64,000 bases of DNA from Streptomyces sp. MP131-18 (GCF_001984575.1 NZ_LZNS01000001.1:7455012-7519011); one strand, 5' to 3'. Numbered from the stretch's first letter, positions 8,690-16,219 are shown. Program-made: numbers and translations. The notes: generated from the sequence alone by a model not told the origin.

Positions 8690-8905
8690 CGCGTCGAGGG
8701 CGGCGGTCGGGCGATGGTCTCGCAGGCGGGCGGCATCCTGCTGGTGGAGCCGTTCCGCAGACTGGGCTGGATCAGGCGATGTCGGCCGCCCTGACACCGG
8801 CGCAAGGCGCGGGCAGCCCACGATCCCGGCAAGGTCCTCCTGGACGTGGCCTCGGCGGTCGCGCAGGGCGGGGACTGCCTCGCGGATGGGCGCTGCTCCT
8901 CTTTG
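8690..8905 (+). pseudogene. IS1380-family transposase N-terminal remnant
   Basis: Broken frames spell pieces typical of the start of IS1380 transposases: VSQAGGILLVEPFRRLG, then after a frameshift GLDQAMSAALTPA, then AHDPGKVLLDVASAVAQGGD CLADG in another frame. At least two frameshifts; the catalytic part is absent because the TetR gene follows at once. 8467-8689 shows nothing else I can support. Confidence 0.6.
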
Positions 8906-8913
8906 CGGCCGAC

Positions 8914-9486
8914 TCAGCGGACCGTCGGAGCTGGCGGCGCGGCCACTTCGCACAGCTCGGCGGCGGCCTGGGCGACGAGCTCGGAGAAGGCTGCGTCCGG
9001 GTCGGCCAGCCAGCGGGACGTGGCGCGCCGGGAGACCGCCATCGCCACGTCGATGATGAAGCGCGCCTTGTCGGGCTGGACGCCGCGGCGCCCGAGCGCC
9101 GGCACCAGCGCCTCGGCGATGTGGGCGAGCTTGATCAAATCGCGCTCGGCCAGTGCCGGGCTGGCGGCGATCACTCTGACGCGGCGCAGCAGGAACTCGC
9201 GCGAGCGAAAGACCTCGTCGGCGGTCCTCAGCGCGGTCAGCAGCGCCTCGAGTGGCCTGAGGCCCGGGTCGGCCGCCTCGACCTGTCCCACGAGGTGCGC
9301 CTCGATCTCGTGGCCGGCGAAGAGGACTTCCCGCTTGTCGGGGAAGTAACGGTAGAAGGAGCGCTCGGTCAGACCGGCGGTGCGCGCGATCTGCGCGACC
9401 GACGTGCGCTCGTACCCCTGCGTCTCGAACAGCTCGAGCGCCGCGCGCTCGAGCCGACCCTGTGCGTCGGACTCCCATCTCGGCAT
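8914..9486 (-). CDS. TetR/AcrR-family transcriptional regulator
   Basis: 190 residues, ATG 9486. N-terminal HTH: RLERAALELFETQGYERTSV AQIARTAGLTERSFYRYFPD KRE. The C-terminal ligand domain is all-helical and variable. Divergent from the oxidoreductase at 9568; two operator-like repeats lie between them. Likely represses itself and the oxidoreductase until an unknown ligand binds. Confidence 0.9.
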   Translation of the reverse strand: MPRWESDAQGRLERAALELFETQGYERTSVAQIARTAGLTERSFYRYFPDKREVLFAGHEIEAHLVGQVEAADPGLRPLEALLTALRTADEVFRSREFLLRRVRVIAASPALAERDLIKLAHIAEALVPALGRRGVQPDKARFIIDVAMAVSRRATSRWLADPDAAFSELVAQAAAELCEVAAPPAPTVR

Positions 9487-9499
9487 ACGCCTCAGCGTA

Positions 9500-9550
9500 T
9501 GACAGCAGATGCTGTTGTCGCGCTAGGATCAATGACAACAGATGCTGTCA
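9500..9550. promoter_or_regulatory. Twin TetR operator candidates
   Basis: Two copies of a near-identical dyad: TGACAGCAGATGCTGTTGTC (9500-9519) and TGACAACAGATGCTGTCA (9533-9550), centres 33 bp apart, about three helical turns. Each has ACA(G/A)C-N4-GCTGT symmetry. They fill the gap between the divergent TetR and oxidoreductase genes, so the regulator could block both. Confidence 0.65.
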
Positions 9551-9567
9551 TCACATAGGAGATAGTC

Positions 9568-10518
9568 ATGAAGGCTCTTCAGTTCGACAGATTCGGGTCC
9601 CCGGAGGTGATCGTGCTCCGCGACGTCCCGAAGCCGGAGCCGGGACCCGGACAGATCCGAATAGCCGTGCGGGCGTGCGGCCTGACCCCGGCTGACTGGG
9701 TGGTCGTCGACGGACTCTTCGCCGACCGGATGCCGCCGCTGCCGCGCGGGCTCGGCCTCGAGGTCGCGGGCACCGTCGACGCGCTCGGCGAGGGCGTCAC
9801 CGGCACGGAGATCGGCGACCCCGTGTTCGGCCCGGCCACCTTCGACGGCCCGACGGCCGGTGCCGCCGAGTTTGCGCTGATGGCGGCCTGGGCGCGCATC
9901 CCCGAGGGCGTCACCGCCGAGCAGGCCGCCGCGCTGCCGATGGCGGCCGAGACGGCGTGGCGCGCGCTCGACGACCTCGGCGTCCAGCCGGGTGAGCTGC
10001 TGCTCGTCCACGGCGCGGGCGCCACGGTGGGTGAGGCGGCGGTGCGCTTGGCGCTGCACCGGGGTGTTCGGGTGATCGCCACCGCCGGGCCGACCCGGGC
10101 CGCTGCCCTGGGAGAGATCGGCGCCCAGGTGACCGGCTACGGCGACGGTATGGCCGAACGCGTTACCGCACTGGCCGGAGGCCGCGTCGACCGTGCCCTG
10201 GACGCGGCCCCGACGGGCGGCCGGATCGACCGAGCCGACCAGGCCAGCCCGGCCGGCGGCTCACTGCCGACCCTGATCGATCTGACCGGTGATCCCGACC
10301 GCGTCCTCACCGTCTCGGACTTCGCCGCCGCGGCCGAACTGGGGGCCCGGATCACCACCGAGATCCGCTACGACCTGATGGGCGAGTTCGCCCGGCTGGC
10401 CGGCGAAGGCGTCCTGGCCGTACCGGTCGCCCGCACCTACACGCTCGACCAGATCCAGGAAGCGGCCAAGCTCAGCCAGTCCCGCCGACCCGGCGGCAAG
10501 CTCATGCTCGTCCTGTGA
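9568..10518 (+). CDS. NADP-dependent medium-chain oxidoreductase (quinone reductase/MDR type)
   Basis: 316 residues, ATG with TAGGAGATAG. Zinc-free MDR fold: N-terminal GroES-like part MKALQFDRFGSPEVIVLRDV, then GLEVAGTVDALGEGV, EQAAALPMAAETAWRALDDL, cofactor loop VHGAGATVGEAAVRLAL (a variant of GxxGxVG), end RTYTLDQIQEAAKLSQSRRP GGK. Typically reduces quinones or alpha,beta-unsaturated ketones with NADPH. Controlled by the divergent TetR. Confidence 0.85.
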   Translation: MKALQFDRFGSPEVIVLRDVPKPEPGPGQIRIAVRACGLTPADWVVVDGLFADRMPPLPRGLGLEVAGTVDALGEGVTGTEIGDPVFGPATFDGPTAGAAEFALMAAWARIPEGVTAEQAAALPMAAETAWRALDDLGVQPGELLLVHGAGATVGEAAVRLALHRGVRVIATAGPTRAAALGEIGAQVTGYGDGMAERVTALAGGRVDRALDAAPTGGRIDRADQASPAGGSLPTLIDLTGDPDRVLTVSDFAAAAELGARITTEIRYDLMGEFARLAGEGVLAVPVARTYTLDQIQEAAKLSQSRRPGGKLMLVL

Positions 10519-10650
10519 TCGCCTTGCTGGCCTGGTCAGGCGAAAGGAGTCCACACAACCCCCGATGATCAGGCGATGACCGTACCCGTTCCCGACCAGG
10601 ATTCCCTACAGGATCGCGAAGTCACACTGGAGTGCTAACCGCCGGTCACG

Positions 10651-10911
10651 GTGGAGTTGCCGTGGGGAGAACCCGGCGCGGAGCAGTTGAGCAGGTCCTC
10701 CTTGCTGCTCACGACTCGCTTCAGTAACGCCGTCGCCGTGAACACCCGGGACACGTACACGTGGAAGCCTGCTCTGGCGAAGGCCGGGGCCACCCCTCGT
10801 CAGGCCCCGGGGCGAAGCCTTGGCAATGGGGCGGCGTCGCCCAAGAACGGCTTCCATGTGCTCCGGCACACCTATGCCTTCATCGTGCTGGACCACTCCG
10901 CCCACTTCATG
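10651..10911 (+). pseudogene. Tyrosine integrase remnant beside the right att repeat
   Basis: The frame gives LLTTRFSNAVAVNTRDTYTW, KPALAKAGATP, then NGFHVLRHTYAFIVLDH. The last motif is the conserved H-x-L-R-H-T region of tyrosine recombinases (the first His and Arg of box II are present). The segment is only the middle and late part; the N-terminal arm-binding domain and the terminal catalytic Tyr are missing, and the frame then runs into unrelated sequence. It lies 140 bp inside the right 54-bp repeat. 10519-10650 shows no gene. Confidence 0.7.
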
Positions 10912-11047
10912 TCGGAGGGCGGCGGTGGGCCTCGGCGGACGAAACTCCCCAGGAACTCCCCAGAGATGATCAAGGTGGGTCGCCGCGCCGGAGGGCCCGG
11001 CGATCCACCATGCATTCCAAGGCTGGAGGGGCGTATAGCCTGGAACG

Positions 11048-11101
11048 ATGCTGCGTGAAACGTCCGCGACCCGCTACGTCACCCCCCTGCGGGAGGGTGG
11101 C
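11048..11101 (+). repeat. 54-bp direct repeat, right copy (putative attR)
   Basis: Perfect copy of 239-292; forms the first 18 codons of the intact HipA-like kinase gene. Sequence upstream of the ATG differs from that at the left copy, so the gene now depends on a promoter supplied by the element's end. Confidence 0.85.
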
Positions 11102-11878
11102 TCGCTGCCGGGCATCGTGGAGGCCGACGACCTCGGCACCTATGTGATGAAGTTCACCGGGGCGGGGCAGGGCCGCAAGTCCCTGGTGGCCGAGGTGATC
11201 TGCGGCGGGCTCGCCCGCCGCCTCGGGCTGCGCGTGCCCGAGCTGGTGCGCATGAGCCTGGACCCCGTGATCGGGCGGAGCGAGCCCGACCAGGAGGTGC
11301 AGGCTCTGCTGAAGGCCAGTGCCGGGCTCAATCTGGGCATGGACTTCCTGCCGGGCTCGCTCGGCTACGACCCGCTGGCCTTCCGCGTGAGCGCGGCCGA
11401 GGCGGGGCGCGTCGTGTGGTTCGACGCTGTCGTCAACAATGTCGACCGCTCGTGGCGCAACCCCAACCTGCTGGTCTGGCACGGCGATCTGTGGCTGATC
11501 GACCACGGTGCCGCCCTGATCTGGCACCACAACTGGCAGGCCGCGGGCGCCTCGGCGGCCAGGGCGTATGACGCCTCCGACCACGTGCTCGCCGCGTTCA
11601 ACCCGGATGTCGCCGCGGCGGCGGCCGAGTTGGCGCCGCGGGTGACGGGCGACCTGCTGGCCGCGGTGCTCGCGGAGGTGCCGGAGGCATGGCTGGCGGA
11701 CGAGCCGGGGTTCGGCGGGCCGGACGAGGTGCGCGCCGCCTACGCCGAGGTCCTGGCCGCGCGTGCCGCCTCGGTCCACGAGCGCATCACCCTGGGCCCG
11801 CCCACCCCGGAGCGCGGGTCCAACGCACCCGGCTGGCTGACGGCCTGGCCCCACCGGAAGCCGGAGGCGGCGCGATGA
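11048..11878 (+). CDS. HipA-like kinase family protein
   Basis: 276 residues. Fold and motifs of the HipA/PI4K-like kinase group common in actinomycetes: GTYVMKFTGAGQG near residue 31 (nucleotide-side lysine), catalytic block AVVNNVDRSWRNPNLL with D133 and N138, and metal-binding D152 in WLIDHGAAL. It is shorter than true HipA toxins and has no HipB-type HTH partner; instead it overlaps the DUF3037 gene by 4 bp (ATGA), a pairing seen in many actinomycetes. Substrate unknown. The first 18 codons are the att repeat, so the element on the left inserted at this gene's start. Confidence 0.8.
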   Translation: MLRETSATRYVTPLREGGSLPGIVEADDLGTYVMKFTGAGQGRKSLVAEVICGGLARRLGLRVPELVRMSLDPVIGRSEPDQEVQALLKASAGLNLGMDFLPGSLGYDPLAFRVSAAEAGRVVWFDAVVNNVDRSWRNPNLLVWHGDLWLIDHGAALIWHHNWQAAGASAARAYDASDHVLAAFNPDVAAAAAELAPRVTGDLLAAVLAEVPEAWLADEPGFGGPDEVRAAYAEVLAARAASVHERITLGPPTPERGSNAPGWLTAWPHRKPEAAR

Positions 11879-12291
11879 GCGAGGGAGGGCGGGCCACGCC
11901 CGCGGCGACGACCGGCCGGGACGTGTTCGAGTACGCGCTGCTGCGGGTCGTGCCGCGCGTGGAGCGCGGCGAGTCGTTCAACGCCGGGGTCGTGCTGTAC
12001 TGCCGGACGCGTTCCTTCCTCGCCGCGCGCATCCACCTCGACGAGGACCGGCTGAGGGTGCTCGACCCGGACGCCGACGTGGTGGGCGTGCGGGCGGCGC
12101 TGGCCGCGGCGGAGTGCGTCTGCCTGGGCGGTCCCGCGGCGGGGGCGGCGGGCGCGGACGACGCGGGCCGCCGGTTCCGGTGGCTGGTCGCCCCGCGGAG
12201 CACCGTCGTGCAGCCGGGCCCCGTGCACACCGGGCTCACCGCCGATCCGCCCGCCGATCTTGACCGGCTGCTTCGCGTGCTGGTCCGTTGA
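11875..12291 (+). CDS. DUF3037-family protein, partner of the HipA-like kinase
   Basis: 138 residues. Starts MSEGGRATPA and contains FEYALLRVVPRVERGESFNA then GVVLYCRTRSFLAARI, the characteristic opening of DUF3037. ATG overlaps the kinase stop codon, so translation is coupled. DUF3037 proteins are found next to HipA-like kinases and may be their partner or substrate; this is context, not proof. No signal peptide or catalytic motif. Confidence 0.8.
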   Translation: MSEGGRATPAATTGRDVFEYALLRVVPRVERGESFNAGVVLYCRTRSFLAARIHLDEDRLRVLDPDADVVGVRAALAAAECVCLGGPAAGAAGADDAGRRFRWLVAPRSTVVQPGPVHTGLTADPPADLDRLLRVLVR

Positions 12292-12316
12292 CAGATCGTG
12301 CGCCGCTTTCTAGCGT
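12288..12316 (+). promoter_or_regulatory. Housekeeping-type promoter for the fabG gene pair
   Basis: TTGACA (12288-12293), 17-bp spacer, TAGCGT (12311-12316): a near-ideal sigma-HrdB promoter. The -35 overlaps the stop codon of the DUF3037 gene. Immediately downstream lies a dyad (12331-12344) suited to repression. Confidence 0.65.
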
Positions 12317-12330
12317 CAGCCATACGCCGG

Positions 12331-12344
12331 TTACCTGTCGGTAG
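12331..12344. promoter_or_regulatory. TTACC-N4-GGTAG operator-like dyad upstream of fabG
   Basis: TTACC TGTC GGTAG, 15 bp after the -10 of the fabG promoter. The same TTACC-N4-GGTAA design is found upstream of the thioesterase gene (21749-21762), suggesting a common lipid-metabolism repressor. The regulator is not identified here. Confidence 0.45.
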
Positions 12345-12374
12345 CCAGGCCGTCGACGGCGAGGAGAAGCAGAC

Positions 12375-13136
12375 ATGTCCACCCCTGAGCAGCGCGTCGC
12401 CATCGTGACCGGGGCGGCCCGGGGCATCGGCGCGGCCACCGCCCGCCGGCTGGCCGCGGAGGGCCGCGCGGTCGCCGTCGTGGACCTGGAGGAGTCGGCG
12501 GGCAGGGGCACGGTGGACGAGATCACCGCGGCCGGCGGCCGGGCGCTCGCCGTCGGCTGCGACGTCTCCGACGCCGACGCCGTGCGGGCGGCGGTGTCGC
12601 GGGTCGCCGAGGAGCTGGGCCCACCGCAGATCCTCGTCAACAACGCGGGTGTGCTGCGGGACAATCTGCTGTTCAAGATGAGCGAGGGGGACTGGGACAC
12701 CGTCATGAACGTGCACCTGCGCGGCGCGTTCCTGATGTCCCGTGCCTGCCAGGCTCACATGGTCGAGGCCAAGTTCGGCCGTATCGTGAGCCTTTCCTCC
12801 AGCTCCGCCCTCGGCAACCGCGGCCAGGCCAACTACTCCGCCGCCAAGGCCGGGCTCCAGGGCTTCACCAAGACCCTCGCGATCGAGCTGGGCAAGTTCG
12901 GCATCACGGCAAACGCCGTCGCGCCCGGGTTCATCGTCACCGACATGACCGCGCAGACCGCCGCCCGGGTCGGTATGGGCTTCGAGGACTTCCAGCAGGC
13001 CGCCGCGGACTCCGTCCCGGTGCGGCGCGTCGGCAGGCCGGAGGATGTCGCCGGGGCCATCGCCTTCTTCACGGGCGAGGCGGCCGGCTTCGTCTCCGGC
13101 CAGGTGCTGTACGTGGCCGGCGGCCCCCTCGACTGA
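12375..13136 (+). CDS. fabG: 3-oxoacyl-ACP reductase-like SDR (FabG type)
   Basis: 253 residues, ATG with GAGGAG. TGAARGIG cofactor loop at 12-19, ILVNNAGVLRDNLLFKM, catalytic SSSSALGNRGQANYSAAKAG (Ser, Tyr, Lys), and AVAPGFIVTDMT. FabG-type enzymes use NADPH to reduce beta-ketoacyl thioesters. There is a longer insertion (AARVGMGFEDFQQAA) in the substrate lid than in housekeeping FabG, so it may act on a particular acyl-CoA. It leads an operon with the next SDR, 16 bp apart. Confidence 0.85.
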   Translation: MSTPEQRVAIVTGAARGIGAATARRLAAEGRAVAVVDLEESAGRGTVDEITAAGGRALAVGCDVSDADAVRAAVSRVAEELGPPQILVNNAGVLRDNLLFKMSEGDWDTVMNVHLRGAFLMSRACQAHMVEAKFGRIVSLSSSSALGNRGQANYSAAKAGLQGFTKTLAIELGKFGITANAVAPGFIVTDMTAQTAARVGMGFEDFQQAAADSVPVRRVGRPEDVAGAIAFFTGEAAGFVSGQVLYVAGGPLD

Positions 13137-13152
13137 ACGGGAGATCTCCTCG

Positions 13153-13899
13153 ATGAACGCATCACAGGTCGCGGTGGTCACCGGCGGGAGCCGCGGGATC
13201 GGGTACGGCATCGCCGCCGCCCTCGTCGCCCGCGGCGACCGGGTGTGCATCACCGGCCGGAACGCGGAGCCGCTGGCCGAGGCCGTCGCCGCCCTCGGCC
13301 CGGAGCGCGCCATGGGCGTCGCGGGCAAGGCGCACGACGAGGCGCACCAGGCGGAGGTGGTCGAACGGGTCATGGACGCGTGGGGCCGCATCGACCACCT
13401 GGTCAACAACGCCGGGCGCAATCCGGTGCTCGCGCCCCTCGCCGACGCCGACGCCGCGCTGCTGGCCAAGGTGTTCGAGACCAACGTGCTGTCGGCCTTC
13501 GGCTTCGCCCGGCGCACGTGGCACGCCTGGCAGCGCGAGAACGGCGGCAGCATCGTCAACATATCGTCGGTCGCCGGGCTCAGCGCCTCGCCGTTCCTCG
13601 GCGCCTACGGCGTGAGCAAGGCCGCCCTGATCAATCTCACCGAGCAGCTCGCGCACGAGTTCGCCCCGGGCGTGCGGGTGAACGCGATCGCGCCCGCCGT
13701 GGTCAGGACCAAGTTCGCCGCGGCGCTGTACGAGGGCCGCGAGGCGGAGGCGGCGGCGGCCTACCCGCTGGGCCGGCTCGGCCTGCCGTCGGACGTGGCG
13801 GGCGCCGCGGCGTTCCTCACCTCGCCGGACGCGGGCTGGCTGACCGGGCAGACCCTGGTGCTGGACGGCGGCCTTTTCCTCAACGCCGGGCTCGCCTGA
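13153..13899 (+). CDS. SDR-family oxidoreductase (FabG-like)
   Basis: 248 residues, ATG 13153. TGGSRGIGYGIAAAL loop, HLVNNAGRNPVLAPL, catalytic ISSVAGLSASPFLGAYGVSK (Ser, Tyr, Lys), C-terminal WLTGQTLVLDGG. Classical SDR of the 3-oxoacyl reductase group. Follows the first fabG closely in the same direction, so the two are probably co-transcribed; paired SDRs of this kind are conserved beside ung in streptomycetes as far as I recall. Confidence 0.85.
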   Translation: MNASQVAVVTGGSRGIGYGIAAALVARGDRVCITGRNAEPLAEAVAALGPERAMGVAGKAHDEAHQAEVVERVMDAWGRIDHLVNNAGRNPVLAPLADADAALLAKVFETNVLSAFGFARRTWHAWQRENGGSIVNISSVAGLSASPFLGAYGVSKAALINLTEQLAHEFAPGVRVNAIAPAVVRTKFAAALYEGREAEAAAAYPLGRLGLPSDVAGAAAFLTSPDAGWLTGQTLVLDGGLFLNAGLA

Positions 13900-13969
13900 C
13901 CGCCGCTGTCAGTGCCTGCGGGTACGTTGCTGATCAACAACTCATCGCGTAACCCCGGAGGTTCACGAC

Positions 13970-14686
13970 GTGATCGGCATGCTGCCCGAGTCCTGGCAGG
14001 GCGTACTCGGCGAGGAGCTCGACAAGCCCTACTTCAAGGAGCTGACCGAGTTCGTCGAGCAGGAGCGGGCCCGCGGCCCGGTGTACCCGCCCCGCGAGGA
14101 GGTGTTCGCCGCCCTGGCCGCGACGCCGTTCCCCCGGGTGAAGGTGCTGGTCCTCGGGCAGGACCCGTACCACGGGGAGGGCCAGGGGCACGGGCTGTGC
14201 TTCTCGGTGCGCCCCGGCGTGCGCGTTCCCCCGTCCCTGCGCAATGTCTACAAGGAGATGCACGCCGAGCTGGGGCACCCGGTCCCGGACAACGGGTATC
14301 TGATGCCGTGGGCCGAGCAGGGCGTCCTCCTGCTGAACGCGGTGCTCACCGTCCGGGCGGGCGAGCCCAATTCCCACAAGGGCAAGGGCTGGGAGAAGTT
14401 CACGGACGCGGTGATCCGTGCCGTGGCCGCCCGGCCCGATCCGGCGGTCTTCGTCCTGTGGGGCAGCTACGCCAGGAAGAAGCTCCGCCTGATCGACACC
14501 GAGCGGCACGCCGTGGTGGAGGGGCCGCACCCCTCGCCGCTCTCGGCGGTGAAGTTCGCGGGCACCCGGCCCTTCACGCGGATCGACGAGGCCGTCGCCG
14601 CTCAGGGCCACTCTCCGATCGACTGGCGCGTTCCCGACCTCGGCGAGCGGTCTCAGCCCGCCGCGAAGGAGCCGTCGAAGGTGTAG
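13970..14686 (+). CDS. ung: Uracil-DNA glycosylase
   Basis: 238 residues from GTG 13970, chosen because GGAGG (13957-13961) sits 8 bases upstream. Family 1 UDG: GQDPYHG at 63-69 with catalytic Asp65, GVLLLNAVLTV, NSHKGKGWE, and the DNA-minor-groove loop HPSPLS near residue 187. Removes uracil from DNA as the first step of base-excision repair, in the cytoplasm. Its 3' end overlaps the convergent DUF3224 gene by 34 bp. Confidence 0.95.
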   Translation: MIGMLPESWQGVLGEELDKPYFKELTEFVEQERARGPVYPPREEVFAALAATPFPRVKVLVLGQDPYHGEGQGHGLCFSVRPGVRVPPSLRNVYKEMHAELGHPVPDNGYLMPWAEQGVLLLNAVLTVRAGEPNSHKGKGWEKFTDAVIRAVAARPDPAVFVLWGSYARKKLRLIDTERHAVVEGPHPSPLSAVKFAGTRPFTRIDEAVAAQGHSPIDWRVPDLGERSQPAAKEPSKV

Positions 14687-15066
14687 GAGATGGACGTCTC
14701 ACCGGGCGACGCGGTGTAGGCACCCGTTCCTCGCAGCCCGGCGAGGCCTCCCCCGGCCGAGCCGGGCAGTACCTCCAAGGAGCAGTGCACGGTCCCCGTC
14801 GTGTCGAACGTGCCCCACTCCCGCAGCACGAAGGTGCCCTCGCGCCCGTCCACGGTGCCCTCGCAGCGTTCGAAGCCGGAGAAGGCGCCGGTGCCGTCCG
14901 CCGCGTAGGAAATGCTGTACGTGCAGGCGGTTTCCGCGGCCGTGATGACGCCGGTGAAGGCGTTGATCACGGTGGCCCGGGCCAGCCGGGCCCCGCCCTC
15001 CTCACCCGCGACGACCGACTCCTGCCAGTCCTTGCAGGTGAAACTGCCATCGGTGCACTCCGGCAT
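14653..15066 (-). CDS. DUF3224-family protein
   Basis: 137 residues, ATG 15066 with GGGAAGGGAG upstream. Beta-rich domain: YSISYAADGTGAFSGFERCE, GTVDGREGTFVLREWGTF, EVLPGSAGGGLAGLRGTG, the conserved DUF3224 pattern (an allene-oxide-cyclase-like barrel). Function unknown. The opening MPECTDGSFTCKDWQESVV adds two Cys. It shares the palindrome at 15131-15151 with the divergent WYL regulator, so it is probably that regulator's target. Confidence 0.85.
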   Translation of the reverse strand: MPECTDGSFTCKDWQESVVAGEEGGARLARATVINAFTGVITAAETACTYSISYAADGTGAFSGFERCEGTVDGREGTFVLREWGTFDTTGTVHCSLEVLPGSAGGGLAGLRGTGAYTASPGETSISYTFDGSFAAG

Positions 15067-15130
15067 GGTGACTCCCTTCCCCGGTGGCGCGGGCCCTCCC
15101 CGCGCCGGACACCGCCACCCTGCCCGCCTT

Positions 15131-15151
15131 ACCTGACATCTTCTGTCAGGT
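15131..15151. promoter_or_regulatory. Operator of the WYL regulator
   Basis: Perfect inverted repeat: ACCTGACA (15131-15138), 5-base spacer, TGTCAGGT (15144-15151). It lies between the divergent DUF3224 and WYL-regulator genes, 20 bp from the latter's GTG. A site of this form just ahead of a YafY/WYL gene is usually its autoregulatory operator. Confidence 0.7.
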
Positions 15152-15170
15152 ACCGCGGCACAATGGGGGA

Positions 15171-16133
15171 GTGCGCGCCGACCGACTGCTGACCCTGCTG
15201 CTCCTGCTCCAGAACCGCGGGCGGCTGACAGCCGGGCAGCTGGCCCGTGAGCTCGAGGTCTCCGTCCGCACGGTCTACCGCGACATCGAGGCGCTGGCCG
15301 CCTCGGGCGTCCCGGTCTGGGCCGACCGCGGACCGGACGGCGGCTACCGGCTCACCGACGGCTACCGCACCCGCCTGACCGGGCTCACCGGCGGCGAGGC
15401 GGGCTCGCTCCCGCTGGCCGGCATGCCGTCCGCCGCCGCCGAACTGGGGCTCGGCGCGGAGCTGGCCACGGCGCAGCTGAAGCTGCGGGCGGCGCTGCCC
15501 GCCGCGCTGAACGAACGGGCCGGCCGCGTCGCCGAGCGCTTTCACCTCGACGCCACCGCCTGGTTCCGGGACGCCGACCCGGTGCCGTTCCTCGCCACCG
15601 CCGCCGCGGCGGTCTGGGAGGACCGGCTGCTGCGGGTCCACTACCGGCGCTGGGCGGGTGAGGTCAGGCGCGAGCTGCACCCGCTCGGCCTCGTGCTGAA
15701 GGGCGGCATCTGGTACTTGGTGGCGGCGGCGGAGGACCAGGTCCGCACCTATCGCGTGTCCCGCCTGCTCGCCGCCGAGGTGCTGGGTCCCGCGCCCGCC
15801 AGGCCGGAAGGGTTCGACCTCGCCGGCCACTGGACGGCCTCCGCCCGCCGCCTGGAGGCCGGCCGCTACCGCGACGAGGCCACCGTGCGCGTCACGCCGC
15901 GCGGACTGCGGCTGCTGCCCATGCTGTTCGGCGCGGCGGGCGCCGGGGCGGCCGCCGCGGCCGGGCCGCCGGACGCGCACGGCCGGACGGAGGTCGTCCT
16001 GCCCGTGGAGTCCGTGCCCGTGGCCGTCGGCGACCTGCTGCGGCTCGGCACCGAGGCCGAGGTCCTCGGCCCGCCGGCGCTGCGTGCCGCGGTCGCCGAG
16101 GCGGTCGGGGAGCTGGCCCGCCGGTACCGGTGA
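15171..16133 (+). CDS. WYL-domain (YafY-type) transcriptional regulator
   Basis: 320 residues from GTG 15171. N-terminal DeoR-like HTH (LLTLLLLLQNRGRLTAGQLA then SVRTVYRDIEALAASGVPV), then WYL sensor domain about residues 145-230 (LLRVHYRRWAGEVRRELHPL then GGIWYLVAAAEDQVRTYRVS R). WYL domains sense a ligand, in some families nucleic acid. The longer frame from 15084 is unlikely because it would cover the operator. Confidence 0.85.
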   Translation: MRADRLLTLLLLLQNRGRLTAGQLARELEVSVRTVYRDIEALAASGVPVWADRGPDGGYRLTDGYRTRLTGLTGGEAGSLPLAGMPSAAAELGLGAELATAQLKLRAALPAALNERAGRVAERFHLDATAWFRDADPVPFLATAAAAVWEDRLLRVHYRRWAGEVRRELHPLGLVLKGGIWYLVAAAEDQVRTYRVSRLLAAEVLGPAPARPEGFDLAGHWTASARRLEAGRYRDEATVRVTPRGLRLLPMLFGAAGAGAAAAAGPPDAHGRTEVVLPVESVPVAVGDLLRLGTEAEVLGPPALRAAVAEAVGELARRYR

Positions 16134-16219
16134 CGGGCGCGGGGATCGGTGCCCGGGCGGCAACTGCCGCCGCGTATCCTGCCGGTCCACGCATTCGCGA
16201 TCACCGAGGAGGCCCCGCA

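Larger units (their letters stand above)
239..11101. mobile_element. Decayed integrative element (genomic island) flanked by 54-bp direct repeats
   Basis: Bounded by a perfect 54-bp repeat (239-292 and 11048-11101) that is the start of the HipA-like gene. A broken tyrosine integrase (about 10651-10911) sits just inside the right repeat, the usual place for an integrase beside its att site. Inside are many transposase wrecks (IS3, ISAzo13, Tn3, IS1380) and regulator/enzyme pairs. The right copy of the repeat restores a full kinase reading frame, as expected when an element carries a replacement gene end. No replication, conjugation or excisionase gene is visible, so it is probably immobile now. 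The repeat and integrase are seen directly; integration at this site is inferred. Confidence 0.7.
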
